64,000 nt of DNA from Litomosoides sigmodontis (taxonomy: Eukaryota; Nematoda; Chromadorea; Rhabditida; Onchocercidae): positions 5,243,001 through 5,307,000 of the forward strand of contig OY718807.1 of assembly GCA_963070105.1 (NCBI GenBank). Direction: 5' to 3'. The position numbers and the translations under genes are program-made. Position 1 is the first letter of the stretch. Each line of letters opens with the position of its first letter. Positions 1 to 36,032 of this stretch are shown here, in pieces. Under the pieces are notes generated by a model. The model saw nothing but the letters and a program-made list of their open reading frames with translations, did not search any database and was not told where the DNA came from.

Positions 1-450
1 AACCTACCGTAGTACGCTTCTTCATTTCATGAGAACAATTCGATTGTAAGTTAATTTTACTTTATAATAGTTACATTTAATATTTTAATTTTCATTACAA
101 TATATCACTGAAGTAGGAAAATGTGAACGAATCCATCTATTAGCTCTGATTTTGAGTTAAAATTCAAATTTTAATCCTTAAATTCACTTTTAGAAACATG
201 CTTAAAAAATCTGACTGTTTGCAAATGTTGAAGAAAAAAAGAAATCAAAGTAAACGTATCGCTGACAGCTTGTAACAAGTCTTTGATATGAAATGTCTAG
301 TTCATATAACTGTCTACCACAATCAATGATTTTATTGTTTTTAGTGTAAGAATTCCACTTTGTTATAAATCTTCTTTACGGTCGTCTTTCGTTTCACTAA
401 CACAGTCTTCAATCAAGCATTCTCAAGTGAAGTACGAATTCGAAATTGTT

Positions 451-469
451 TTTTCTCTCTCTCTCTCTT
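451..469. repeat. (CT)n microsatellite
   Basis: A short run of CT dinucleotides in a pyrimidine-rich stretch. No coding context is seen. Confidence 0.8.
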
Positions 470-1470
470 ACTCTATCTGTCAGTTACTCCCACCGCTAGG
501 TATTTTTCCACTTACAGAAATTGTCCTAAATCAATTTCTTCCCTTTCAATTTTTATTCTGTTTGTTATTTAGTCGAAATTAGGTTCCACTCTTTTCTTCC
601 GTTTCTGAGTCTCCAACCTTCTAATCTAAATTTTAGACCAAAACAATGTGTACTCCTAATTCAGGAAAGGAAGACCTAATGAATCAGTGAAGTAAATAAC
701 TAAAATGACAGTTGTGGAGAGAGCAGCTTTGTTTGGAAAACAGAAAGGGCGGAATGTAACGACGTAATTTGGTTGCAATGGTCAGGCGGAGAAGGTTGTA
801 AAATGGATGAAATTAAGTGCGCCTGCTCCCATGTCCTTTGCGGTAGTGCGCCTCAACAGCGCAGAAGACGTGTATGTTTGGAATTGCTAGAGATAGCCAG
901 CCTATCTCATCCATCCATTTTCCCTGCCATTTAGCTAGCAACTAGTCACATTGGAGGAGAAGAAAGCCCACGGCTTCCTGTGGCCCTTTAGGCCCATGTA
1001 ACCTATGTAAATATTCGAAAGCAAAAAGAGCGAAGTGACGCTCAATGGTCAGGCACGAATGGTTCAATGTTTACAGTGTTCCATGCTGGCTGGCTTAGGT
1101 GTCATTTCAGATGAGAAATATTTTCCGTGAAAGAACCTCCAGTGAAAGGGTCAGCCGAAATTTAGGATATGAAATGTGCGTCGTTAGAGGTATTTGCTGC
1201 AACTTACACTGCTCAGATGCATCATTTATCATTTACTTCTTAGGCTTTCAAATATCAATTTGGTAGCTAAGCCAGGCGTAACCTCACGAGTGGGACGATT
1301 GGCAGATCATTGGACGACCCATTAGGTAACCAACCAATTGAAATGGACAAAAGGATGAATTTTAAGCACACCTTGTTAAATCCTCATTGCCACCTTCTTC
1401 ATCCACTCCGTTCCTTCCAAATGAGTTGAACTGCTCGTGCGGAACAGTCAATGGATGCAATAGGCGCATT

Positions 1471-1923
<453 letters not shown>

Positions 1924-2093
1924 GAACATGAAATGCGTTTTCATGCTTTTGCATGCATAAAAATGCCATTACAATGTTAAATGGATAGTTCCTTCACTCG
2001 TCCAATGATAGTTTTTTTGGTGAATAAAAAACGAATTGATTAAGCAATAAATTAGGCAAATGTGTGAGCGGGCGGAATGCAAAAGTTTTAGGT

Positions 2094-2096
<3 letters not shown>

Positions 2097-2129
<33 letters not shown>
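2097..2129. repeat. (GA)n microsatellite
   Basis: A run of about 16 GA dinucleotides. Not in a recognised gene. Confidence 0.9.
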
Positions 2130-2132
<3 letters not shown>

Positions 2133-3164
2133 ACTTTCGTGGGATGAGTAGTAGTAGGTGGACAGAATGAAATGGGATGGATGGGATGAACCTCATTTGA
2201 TGAGTAACGAACGCGTCCCATTCGTTCAGTCTTTTCTCCTTCCATCTCCAATACTTTTATTGTAACAGCCACTTCCACCTTCTCACTAACGATCCTCTCA
2301 GAACTCAGACAGTCTTGCGTTCCTTTTCTTTCTCTGTGCGAAGGATCGAACAAATCTGCACTTGCAAATTGTGTCACATGGAATGTGACACGCATGCTCT
2401 TTCCTCGCAATGAGAGAAATGGTTGCCATGTTTAACGAAATTTCACGATTCTTAAATCAAAGTCTGACAGTTAGCCATTGAAAGAAGCATTACCGGAAGA
2501 AGTAGACAGATGTTACTGTCAACAGTCACAGCTACATATAATAAAAGAATAAATTTCAAAATCTCTAAAATTATAACGCACTCTCAGATGTATTTGTTGA
2601 CGTAGATGATTTTACATCTAATACAGGCCTTACGAAATGGGAACAAAGCTCTGAGATGAGGAATATCAACCAGTCCCGACTAATCCAATTTAGATAGATT
2701 ATCCATAATTAGGATAACTTACAGAATCTCAGTTTATCAGTGTCCTATAATTAAACCATTACGGCAATAACGTTTCACTTAGAGTTCCGATGAAGAAAAA
2801 AGTTATATGAAAAAATTGAGACATCGAAATCAAATGAAATTGTTTAATAAAAATTAGCTGCGTCATTATATTCATAAATCACGAATTAGAATTGCATGAG
2901 AGTAATGGTGCTAGCTATTCGATTTTCGACAGAATTTAGTGAGAGAAACAATGGTCGATTTGAAATTGTGTGTAAATCGATGTTGATAGACCCATGCAGT
3001 CAGTCAGTAGCACAGCGCTGGACAAAGCCTTATCGAGCCGAGAGTGGCCAATCCATGGAGAATTAATGACGAGGAACCACCGAAATTACCCTTTTGCAAA
3101 ATAAACACAGTGCAAGGCCCTTCGTCGTGTAATTGATATTTGCATATATACGTGTATATATATG

Positions 3165-3166
<2 letters not shown>

Positions 3167-3253
<87 letters not shown>
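3167..3253. repeat. (TG)n microsatellite
   Basis: About 43 uninterrupted TG dinucleotides, flanked on both sides by TATA/TACG-type alternating purine-pyrimidine sequence. Such a tract can adopt left-handed DNA. The Cys-Val and His-Thr open frames across it are artefacts. Confidence 0.95.
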
Positions 3254-3255
<2 letters not shown>

Positions 3256-4293
3256 ACGTATATATGTGTAATAGTGCACAATGCTACAACATCGACCAAG
3301 CATATTGTAGTTCGATATCAGTTTTGCTCATTTTCAGTTTTGATTAACGAATCGATTGTGCAAGCGATTTCCTTTTCTTTCTCCCTTTTGCCAATTTCGA
3401 AGGTTGTGAAAATGGAAGAGTACGATTGAAATGGAACTGTTTACGCAGTTGAAGTAAGAGAGTGGAGAGTTGTTATGATGCAAGATATTTGTTAAACTGA
3501 CTCATTAAACTTTCAAAATTTTATTATTTGTTATTTTCATGTGGTTTTCTGAGGTTTTTTTCCTTTAGACAGAAAATAATTAAAAATGCAAAAATCACTC
3601 AAATGCTAAGCGATTGAAATACGGGCCTAAATCAGACCAACCTATTTATTGTTGTTTGATGAAAATGCAGTAAAAATGATGCTAATATTTGCGAACAAAG
3701 AGAGAAGGAAAATTTTATTATTAATAGGGAATTGTCCAATTTCGAGGATTTATGTTCCAATCAAAAATGCTAAAACTTTCCAAGTAGAAATAGTTTCAGT
3801 AACAACAGTTCTTATTTAAAAATTATGGTAACTATTGCAGGAGACTGAATGAAGTTGGATAAGGAAGTATTAATTCAAATCAAAGTCTTTTCTGCAATTC
3901 ATGAAGCATGCAGTAACGAAAGTTCCATTGAAATGAAATTTTAATCTGTGAATCCTCTGCATCATGCAGCTTCACCCTTTTCGTGGAAGGAAGAGGGAAA
4001 GAAAGAGGTGGAAAGGAGAAGTGATCCATCCTTAACTCTTTTCATCTGAAATTTCCCACATGCCAAATTTCATTAAGCATTAATTTCGTTGGGAACAAAG
4101 AATGCATTTTGTCACATAAAGAAATCAGTAAGTGAACAGGTGTGAGGAACTCGAGCAAAACAAAGAAATGTGTGGTCTATCATGCCACCTCGTTCATAGA
4201 AAATTAGAAATTTGTTGACACTTAGCCATCCGTCGGGACAAATGGAAGCACATTATTGTTATAAGTTACGCATCAAATCAAACTTACGAATTA

Positions 4294-4354
4294 CGAAGCT
4301 ACGCTTCGAACTGATTGCTTCATTGTTTGAATCTCAAGCAATGAAGCAATCAGT
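4294..4354. repeat. two adjacent perfect hairpins
   Basis: First dyad: a 6-bp arm at 4294-4299 pairs with 4303-4308 around a 3-base loop. Immediately next, a 16-bp arm at 4310-4325 pairs perfectly with 4339-4354 around a 13-base loop. No coding sequence surrounds them. They could be a structured RNA element or the remnant of a small inverted-repeat element. Confidence 0.8.
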
Positions 4355-5301
4355 CCTTGTGACTCATAAAATTCAGACAGTCTACAATTTTCGCAGCACA
4401 TTTGCATTTACATTCTTACCATATCAATCTCATCTATTCTACAAACTGATATACGAAACTGAAGGACACAGTGTAAAAACACTGCATTACTTGTAAGAAC
4501 GGATGCAAGAAAAGAGATACTGTACCGATCTTCCTAAATTTCCTTCAATCATATGATTAAATCTATTGAAATGAACATGCTTTCAAGAGTATTACGGAAG
4601 AGAAGTGCTCAGTGAGAGAGACAGAGCAGAGCTTCAATAACTAGTCGGATGGGGAGCGCCGGATGGAGAACATTTCTATTGAAATCGCTTTTTTTTTAAA
4701 CGCTCAACAAATATATCAATGCCAGCAACGAATTCCAACGATTGTAATTAAGCCCACAGCATAAAATATTGTCGTAACTGTGATAAGATTTTCATGAAAA
4801 GGGTGGATTTACACTGCCACTCTTCTCTCTAGGAACTTTCCACAGAACCTGACATTTTGTCCTGTTAGACCACACTATAAGTGACGTGTATGATGTCCGC
4901 CGCCACCCATCTTTGCCATTTCAGTACTTACTGAACTTTTCTTCTCACATACGGTTTACTAAAGCTAAGAAATCTTGACAGACATATATTTTATGTTTTG
5001 AGCAAAAATTTTTACAGTATCCATTTGAAAGCTTTATAACAAACAATTAATACTATCACATCGGAAATAATTCATCATTATTAGAACCATCAATGCAGTA
5101 GAAAGGAGTCATCGCTCGAAGGTTGCTGTTGCCTCATCCCATGGTCCATGTTTTGTACTGAAACATATCTAGAATTGGTGAAATGCTGAACCTTTCAAAA
5201 ATTAATGCTCCTTCTATATAGAAAAAGAACGCCTCTGATTTCACTTTGATACCAAAAGTTTTATGTGCTATTTTAAGATAAAAGCAAAAGCTTGCAATTT
5301 C

Positions 5302-6925
5302 TTAATACCTTTTCCATGGTTGCATTATCATCAGGATCGATGGACAAATTAGGAGAACAAAGGTTAGTACAAGTAAGTAAAAGATGCTGAGTGAACGGGA
5401 GAGTTGATGCAATGCACTGAAAAGAAGAGACGAAGAGAAAATGATCAGTATCAATGGTGATTTCGACCACTTTCTGTACAATAAATTACGCATTTGTGGC
5501 CAGTATGAGAAGAGTAGCACTGAAAGGGCCAGGAGACCGAATGCAGATTCGTTTGATGATACCCGCGAAACCAAACAAACTGACGCGGCTAGAGAAAGGT
5601 TGACGGACAATATCGTTGAAACCCTAAAAAAGCATTAATTTCTTCCAGTAAATTTTCAATTTATTTCGAAAAATCATCCGAATTCTACGATTTAAAACAA
5701 CAAAGTTGAAACTTGTGCTTATGTGCAAACTGCTACATACTTTCAATTCCAATGAAAGTGTAAATGATGACTTCATTGCCCTGATATTAGAAACATCTTG
5801 TATCACCCAAATTACACGATTACCGAAGAACACAACATAACTTACAGTGGTGCAGCCATTGCGTAGTCATGAAAAATAAAGCTCGTGAGAAAAAGTATGA
5901 AAGACATAGCATAAATGGTATCCGTGCTAATTGTATCCGTCAGTGTCCTTAAAAAGTAAACTTAGAAAATCAAACTTTCATTTTACTGTCCCAGATCGTA
6001 CAATCGGAGATTTTTAAATCCGTAGAAAATTTAAATGCTACTTCAATTATTGTAGTCACTATTTATGACTGAAGTAATAAAAACTATCAGGAGGAACTAC
6101 TGAGTGAAACTATTTAAAATAAAGATCAAATTTCAAAAAGTATTTTCAAAAGACGTAATAAAACAAACCTAATAATAGGTGTCAACATATAGCCAAAACA
6201 AAGAAGTGTGATAAAAGTATAAGCGTGATCCCCAAGATTTCTTGGTCTGATCATATACAAATAGACGGTGTATAGGGCGAACGCAATAGTGAATATCAAA
6301 GAAAAATGCTGAACAGAACTTATGGAACTATTTTTGATTGAATCAAACATCAAATAATAAAATATAATAGCATTGGAATGAAGCATAACAAGGCTAGCAC
6401 CACATACTGCTTCCACAAATGAATATTCCACCACTGTCACTAAAATTAGAATGTAATGAAGAAAAAGAAATCCAAAAAAAAAACAAGAAAATTTGTCTGT
6501 AATGAGGTTGAACCAACTACATGGTTAACTACCATTTCAAACAAAAAGTTCCGAATTACCTAACTGCTCTGAGTGACAATTTAAATTCGGAAATATTTGC
6601 AAAATCTTTTTGAACACATCAAGCTTTCTACTCCAAATCTGCCACAGCTTATCAGAAGTTAAATACAGTGAAAATGCGAGTAGTCAAATCTTCGTATTGC
6701 CACATTCGAGAGACTGTGAATTCAACGGCTAATTTAACATAGCATTATCCATGAACTACACGATAAGGCTTCGCTCGCAACAAACTCACTGTTTGTTCTC
6801 AGCTCCTTCAGGAACTCACTACCACCACTGTATTCATCTTCAAACGGTTGTTGTTCATACAGTATTTTCCGCCACTTCTTTACCTTTTCCGGTCGTTTAC
6901 ATTGATCGCTCTTTCCTCCACTCAT
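5302..6925 (-). CDS. PIGC: PIGC, GPI-GlcNAc transferase subunit C
   Basis: Subunit of the ER-membrane complex that adds GlcNAc to phosphatidylinositol, the first step of GPI-anchor synthesis. Four exons (6790-6925, 6169-6439, 5846-5947, 5302-5623) join in phase to give 276 codons plus stop, close to the roughly 300 residues usual for the family. Exon 1 carries the family N-terminus (KKWRKILYEQQPFEDEY then FLKELRTN). Exon 3 has the conserved STDTIYAMS segment, and exon 4 the LSVNLSLAASVCLVSRVSS signature followed by YWPQMRNLL. Several hydrophobic stretches fit a multi-pass membrane protein. The protein ends shortly after a PWK motif, slightly earlier than usual. The start is the first ATG before the conserved N-terminus. 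It is divergent from the LYST gene across 489 bp. The homology is recognised from sequence; function is by family. Confidence 0.93.
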
Positions 6926-7414
6926 CGCCCTTCCAAGGGCACCCAGTCGTCTGTTATCTGAAGCACAACTATCTGTACCACCGTTTCTCCATCTACTAAG
7001 ATATTTCGAACACGTCGGAATGATGTGCCGAAGTACTATATAAGATTACACACGATCCGAGAAAGCTACTCTACCATCAGGTTTCGGGTTCCGCAGCAAA
7101 CGGAAGCATCAACACATGAAGCTTTAAGCGATACTAAAATGTAAACGCTGCAACGCCCGACGAGTAATTTGAGGAGACGGCCGTTTAAGCTTGTTTTTCG
7201 CGCCTACGGCAAATCTGTTAAAGACACTCACTCGTATGTGTGACGTAGCATGTGTTCTTATTTAACGTCAACTAGGGTACGTGATAGAAAGTTCCAGGGT
7301 ACGTGATGGAACTTTCTCTTAACTTTAATCTAATTGGAAAGGGCCAGGCAATGTTCAGGACTGTAGAGTTGAACGAGAGGTGCAATGGATGTAATTTATT
7401 ACAGGTATGTGTAG
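6926..7414. promoter_or_regulatory. divergent PIGC/LYST promoter region
   Basis: A 489-bp spacer separates the two start codons, so both promoters must lie here or within 5' exons. It is more GC-rich in its middle (about 7100-7230) than the flanking introns. Just before the LYST ATG a TTATTACAG acceptor-like site at about 7396-7404, with no upstream coding exon, is compatible with spliced-leader trans-splicing. A perfect dyad at 7287-7316 is described separately. No TATA box stands out. Confidence 0.55.
7275..7316. repeat. nested direct and inverted repeat
   Basis: The 11-mer GGGTACGTGAT occurs at 7275-7285 and again at 7297-7307. GAAAGTTCC at 7287-7295 pairs perfectly with GGAACTTTC at 7308-7316, so the second 11-mer copy lies in the 12-base loop. 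It sits about 100-140 bp upstream of the LYST start codon, in the divergent promoter. Confidence 0.85.
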
Positions 7415-30627
<23,213 letters not shown>

Positions 30628-31616
30628 ATTTTTTTAGTGTTATTGCATGTATTTTTGTTGATATCAGTTTCTAGCATTCCATGAATTGGTTCTTCATTTT
30701 AGGTTCCACTTTTTTGATCTGTAGATGTTATTAGAGAATTAATGTCTGGATGATTAAGATTGATTTTAAGTTATGTGCATTAAGTACAAATATGAACTTG
30801 ATTTTTTGTCTCCAAACTATTACATAATTACAATGCTTTAAAAATAGTTTTATGGCACTTCGATCGATTGCTACTCTAACAGTATTATCTAAGTAGAAAT
30901 CGGTTCCTGTATTGTTAGTTTCTTTCATTCTACGAATACAAGAAAAGTTGTATGTCTATAATTTTCCTACAATGAAATGAAGGACAAGGAGAGGAATAAT
31001 TCATTCAATACACTTAAGGCGATAGAAAGAGTTCTTTTTGATGAAAACTCACTTAGAAATTAGTGAAACAGATTTGTTGGGGAGGGCGAAAAAATTATTC
31101 CAATTCGTGATTGGGAACAGCTTAATTATGCGACGGACGCATACCTCAATTACTTTCCATATATGCGTCATACATCCGCAAACAGCAAGCAGGAATTGGG
31201 AATGTTTCAATTAATAAGAAACAGAATACATAACTTAAGTATGGATAGCATGGGACTGACAAAAACTATGTGGTTCTGTGTACTCACTCATTGATAGAGT
31301 GTTAATTTGCAAAATTCATTTGAGGCGATAATCTCTGTGTGTTGAAGGCGCGATAGAACGGCATTTCAACTTCTGCTCAATTTAAAAACTTCCTCGTTTT
31401 CTCGAGAATGATCAACTTTATCAAGTTAAATTTTGTAATATCATCCCAGCACTTGCTATTTGGAGTTAGTTGTACATGTTTGACAGAAAGCGAGGAGAGA
31501 GAAATTACTTAATAGTGCTTCAAATGATCACTTTCAATTTAACAAATAGGGAACTTTATATATCACGATAAAATGAAACACGTACGTGCGCATCCATCTA
31601 AAAGTTTCATCCTCAT
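30628..31616. other. LYST/fax-1 tail-to-tail spacer
   Basis: About 1 kb between the two convergent stop codons, presumably both 3' UTRs. No further coding sequence, canonical AATAAA in a convincing position or RNA gene was recognised. Confidence 0.6.
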
Positions 31617-34600
31617 TCATCCATTATACATTTTATAAATGACTTTGTCAATCGAAGTGTTTCCAAATGTTGCCACAAAAAACATTCGCTCAATTTTTTC
31701 GGCGCTTATAGTTCGTAAAAGCGGTAAGAGAAGAAGTAATCGACCGAATCTGCAATGGAACGTAGTATCGCGTTGTGGAACCACCACCTATTCCTTGCTA
31801 TTACGACTAATTTATATAAATTAATTTTAGTGTACAATCTGATTAACTTGACTTAGTAAGTTTTTTAAAATTGAAAAAAAATTGACTCAATAAGTTTTTG
31901 AAAAAAAGTTTTTTTTGAAAATTGTTAAAAGTGAGAAAACACCTCGCTGGCGATGTATTCATTGTATGTCTAGATAATGTTTGCTGTGCTTGATCTTGTA
32001 GATCCTCAACTTGAGCCAGGTTTTTTAATCCTCTTGTTTCTAAAACATTTCTTTTTTCTTCTGGAAAGAAAAACTCCAACTGATATGAAAATTTAGCAGT
32101 TCAAAATTTTATCTTTCATAAGTGCAAAATAAAAATTTATTCTGAGCAAACATATAAAATGAATTTTCTACGGATAGTATCAAAGATCGTTTCGTGTTTT
32201 TTTTCTATTAAATTTAATTTATATGTGTCTATTTTTTAAATTAATGTAAATTTGAAAGATTCTTTAGACGAGAAAAATTGATTTTTTTGCATAAATTGTA
32301 CACTAACTAATGAATTACTGGGGAAAAAATTCAAAGAAAGAAATTGCAATATTAATCGAAACTCATACTAAAATTACTACCTTTTTGTCGGAACCTCCAG
32401 TAGGAAAGGGCTTGGATGAACAAAGCTGGCAAGTTTAATCAGTCCTTTCAAGGAGCAGAAGAGATGTTACGCAGTAAAAACAGAGTGAGGAGGGAAGAGC
32501 AAATCTATTTAATTATCTTTACTTCACCTTTTTATTGTAGCCTGGCCGATGCCGCCATCATCACTATCTCAATAATTTTACCACTTTCTGTCCTTCTCTC
32601 CCTCTTTTCTCTTCATACATCCAATGCTTTAAACAGATCTTACATTGTTTAGTGAAATTCACATCATCTCTTCTAATGAGTTAATCAATCCAAAATCGAA
32701 TTTCCAGCACTAAATTAATTGCACTTTTAACTTGTTGTTTACTTATGATTATTTATTTGTGGGACAACAGTAATTAAGTGAGGAATGCTTCTTTCAACGT
32801 ATTAATTTGTTATTGGAAATAATAATACAAAGAGATCTGACAGGTTAAGTTAGAATAAATATTCCTCTGTAAATAAGTTGGTTAAAGTTTTCGACTTGCC
32901 GAATAACGACGTATCAGAATGAGTTCTAAATTGCTTACTGTAAAAAGCACCGCAAGAGCATTTTAAGACTGAAAATTAGCCAAAAATAAGCAATGCGACA
33001 AGCGCAAGCACATGTGCTGAAAATATTGGGAAATTGACTTTCGTCGTTGTCGTCTTTAAATTCGCTCTCAAAAATGGAAAGGATAGGATGGGAGGCTGAT
33101 GAAGGAATTGAATAGTTTGCACTTTAACTCGAAAATTTTCCTTACTTATACTGGAATGTTGGAAGCATTGTCGAGCATTTTCCAATTAAATAATTTCTTC
33201 TTCACTAACTGATTTTGTTAATCTCAAGGGTTGTGAAGTAATTTTTTTGTTTAATTAGTTCTCGTTGACCTCAAATTTCAGAAGTACTTATCTAGCAACC
33301 TATTCTATATACTTACCTGATATACTTACCTTACAACACCTGAGAAGAATAACCTTTATAACCAGCATGACCTTTATAAAAGGCATTCCTCAGTACTTTC
33401 ATAATATAATTTAAAACTACTTATTTGTGATTTCGCCACTTCTCATTCCTTATCATTATAAGATTTCTTGTGTAGTTTAATGCAAAAAAAATGAGTTTCA
33501 AAATTTTCAATAGATTGCCGAAGCTTACACTTTGTTTTTTGTAGTAACTGATTTTATTTCTTAATGTTCATTGCTACCGTATTGTGCTTCTTCAAATTTT
33601 TATTTAACTTGAATTTGATTAGAATTTGAATTTGAGCGAAATTTGGAAAATAGCAAGCTTATTAGCAGGACTAATGCTTGAAAGGGATTTTTACCTGGCC
33701 TAAACAACACTAATGCTTTTAAGCAAGCGAATTCCCCGTGATCAATGCAATAAGTGCGAATTCGAAAGAACAAATCGTTTAAATAGCGAAAGCTGGACGG
33801 ATCGGTCTGCAAAGCATTCAACAACGAACATTTTTCCACTGAGAGTGCCCATTGGAACACATTGAGAAGGAAGAGATCGCACCAATTTTCTTCCAGCAAT
33901 TTTAGCTGTAACAAACAAGCATTCTTTCCGACATTAAAAAGATGATTAAATTATTAGATGGAAGAATTCAGCATTACCTGGTCACGCAATGACAGCGATG
34001 CAAATGATGGAAGATTTTTGGCCCATTTTATAGCAAGAAATAAAAGTCTTGTTGAAGCCTCTTGGACATTTTCGCTTTCAGCACCGGATCGAATTTCGTC
34101 AATTTTCTCGCTGCCAAGTATCTGGATGATATCAAAACAATATTCGATGTGCATATCATTAATAATGTTCAGCTTATAAAATATCGAAATAAAAGATGTG
34201 AAATGCTGAAAAACTAGCCTCTGAGGAATCCTGTCTACCGGAATCACTAATCGGTGAAGAACCTTTTGCTATTTGTGCACCAGATGTGGAATCTGGTATT
34301 TCACCATTCATGCAAAGCGCCGTGGTCACCGTACTATCATATTTACTAATTAAGCAAATATATCGTATTGAAAAAATTCAGTTGTTGAAAACACAACTGA
34401 ACATAGTCAATTGATGTAAAGTAAGTCAGTCAAATTTGTTCACTCTTCAAAATCACTGTAAATTTATTTATAATAAGCAAAAGATTCATAACAACTCGCA
34501 CTTGTAATTTGAGATAGTGCTTAGGTAGAGGATTTTAAGTGGAAAAGAAGAGGTAAAGGAAAAATTAGTAGCACCGCTGCTGTTTTATATTAACAAATGT

Positions 34601-36032
34601 ACTGTTGCAGGTGAAGGGTGCGAGTTACTTACTTGTAAAAATCAGAAGTTGTCGAAAAATCCGACTCATTTCGGAAACGTACAGTTGCCGTATTACGTGG
34701 TTGCCGCTCATTTTGTACAGCTGAAAATGTTTCTGATTGGTGCGACGCAAATGCTTATTTATGCCAAGTTGAGAGAAAACAAACCATCTTTGTTCATTCC
34801 TTTACTGAGACATTTTTTAAGCCTGCAAGCCTGACATTGATTGCGATGTGCTTTATCAACAATGCACGAACCGGTACCAGCCTGACATCGATAAATTAAC
34901 CGACGTCGTACACTCCGTTTGAAAAAACCACTGCAACCGTTACATGCTAGAATCCCTGCAAATAAATTCTGCGAGAGCATGAAGGCCCTCGATAAAATAA
35001 TTCAGTTTCTTGTAAGGAGGAAAATGAGCAAATAGACAAGGTTCTTTTGTCTCTTCAAAAAATCTTCTCAGCCATTTCATTGAATTCTAATAAGAAATCG
35101 TGGGAAGAAGGCGTAAATGGCGTACCGTAATGTTTTCCACTAGACACGTCACCGCAAACAGCACATGAAAGCGCTGGTGATGTTGGTGCTGGACTCTGTT
35201 CAGTGTTCACCGAGCAGAAGGAATTCACTGAAATCGTTGTTGGATCTGATTCTGCTGCACTGTTCATTGGTGGTCTTCAAGAAAAAAATTATGAAATGAA
35301 ATATTGCAAAAAAATTATTACAATTTTCAGAAAAATTTTAGAAATATTGCCTTGATTTTCAGCTGAAAAAAAGAATCCTACAACAAGCACTGCTTTGAAC
35401 TGCTTGAAATTCTTCATTGAAGAAAAAAATTAGTTAGCTGCTAATGCTGAAATTCTTTTCAAAATTTAAATGCTCAGACTTACAACCGATGTGGTGGTAG
35501 GCGATGTACCGCAGCATTCATTGCTGCTGACATTGCAGCCGCTGCAGCTAATGAAGACATATAGGATGATGGCAAAAATCCTGGTGCCATAAATATTGGA
35601 GGTTGATAAGTGAACAGTGATCTCGAGTTTGGAACCGGAACGGATGTCGTACCTATACCAGGAAGTGCAGTGCCACACTGGCCATCAAAATTGCGCTTGT
35701 CAGTCTGGCTGCAGTCTGAAATTTTAAATTCAGCAAAAAAACAGTCTCCACTAAGAAAGAAGAGAGAAATCACTTGAATTCATTTAAAATAGCTGTAACT
35801 GAATTATTCCTTACTTATGCCTAAATAATTGATCGGTGATTGAGGAGGAAGAAATTAGTTATTTGAAGGTATTTTACTGAGTGAGAAAGACAAAAATTAT
35901 GATGTCACCTTTCCAAAGTGTTGTTGCTGCTGGTATTGTAATATCGCTAGTGGAATTAGTTGAAAAATTGAGTGGTTGTTCTTGAAGTTGCTCATCAGAA
36001 CTTTCCCGTATTGGAGATTCGCAAGGATTCAT
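31617..36032 (-). CDS. fax-1: FAX-1/NR2E3-type nuclear hormone receptor
   Basis: Transcription factor of the NR2E3 (PNR/DHR51/FAX-1) subfamily; in C. elegans FAX-1 specifies neuron identity. Exons 35909-36032, 35484-35715, 35126-35274, 34785-34955, 34633-34720, a hinge exon from 34345, 33978-34121, 33695-33905, 31943-32039, 31617-31749. The DNA-binding domain has [14 protein letters not shown], the P-box [11 protein letters not shown] with the Asn typical of this subfamily, [27 protein letters not shown], and the [13 protein letters not shown] extension. The ligand-binding domain has [39 protein letters not shown], and ends [13 protein letters not shown]...[14 protein letters not shown]. The N-terminus includes QPLNFS and an alanine-rich [14 protein letters not shown] stretch. 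The hinge exon leaves in phase 1 at every donor while the next exon needs 0 or 2, so that junction is unresolved. Start: the ATG of the first phase-compatible exon. Confidence 0.93.
33311..33350 (-). promoter_or_regulatory. cryptic micro-exon with tandem donors in fax-1 intron
   Basis: On the minus strand, a good acceptor (TTATTCTTCTCAG, ending 33340) is followed after 10 bases by a strong donor GTAAGTATAT (from 33329), and the same donor repeats 13 bases later (from 33316). All of this is inside the 1.65-kb intron 32040-33694. A 10- or 23-base inclusion would break the frame, so it may be a poison exon, a recursive site or chance. Confidence 0.5.

Noticed and set aside
3004..3429. His-Thr and Cys-Val repeat proteins
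   Set aside because: Direct translations of the (TG)n tract in both orientations.
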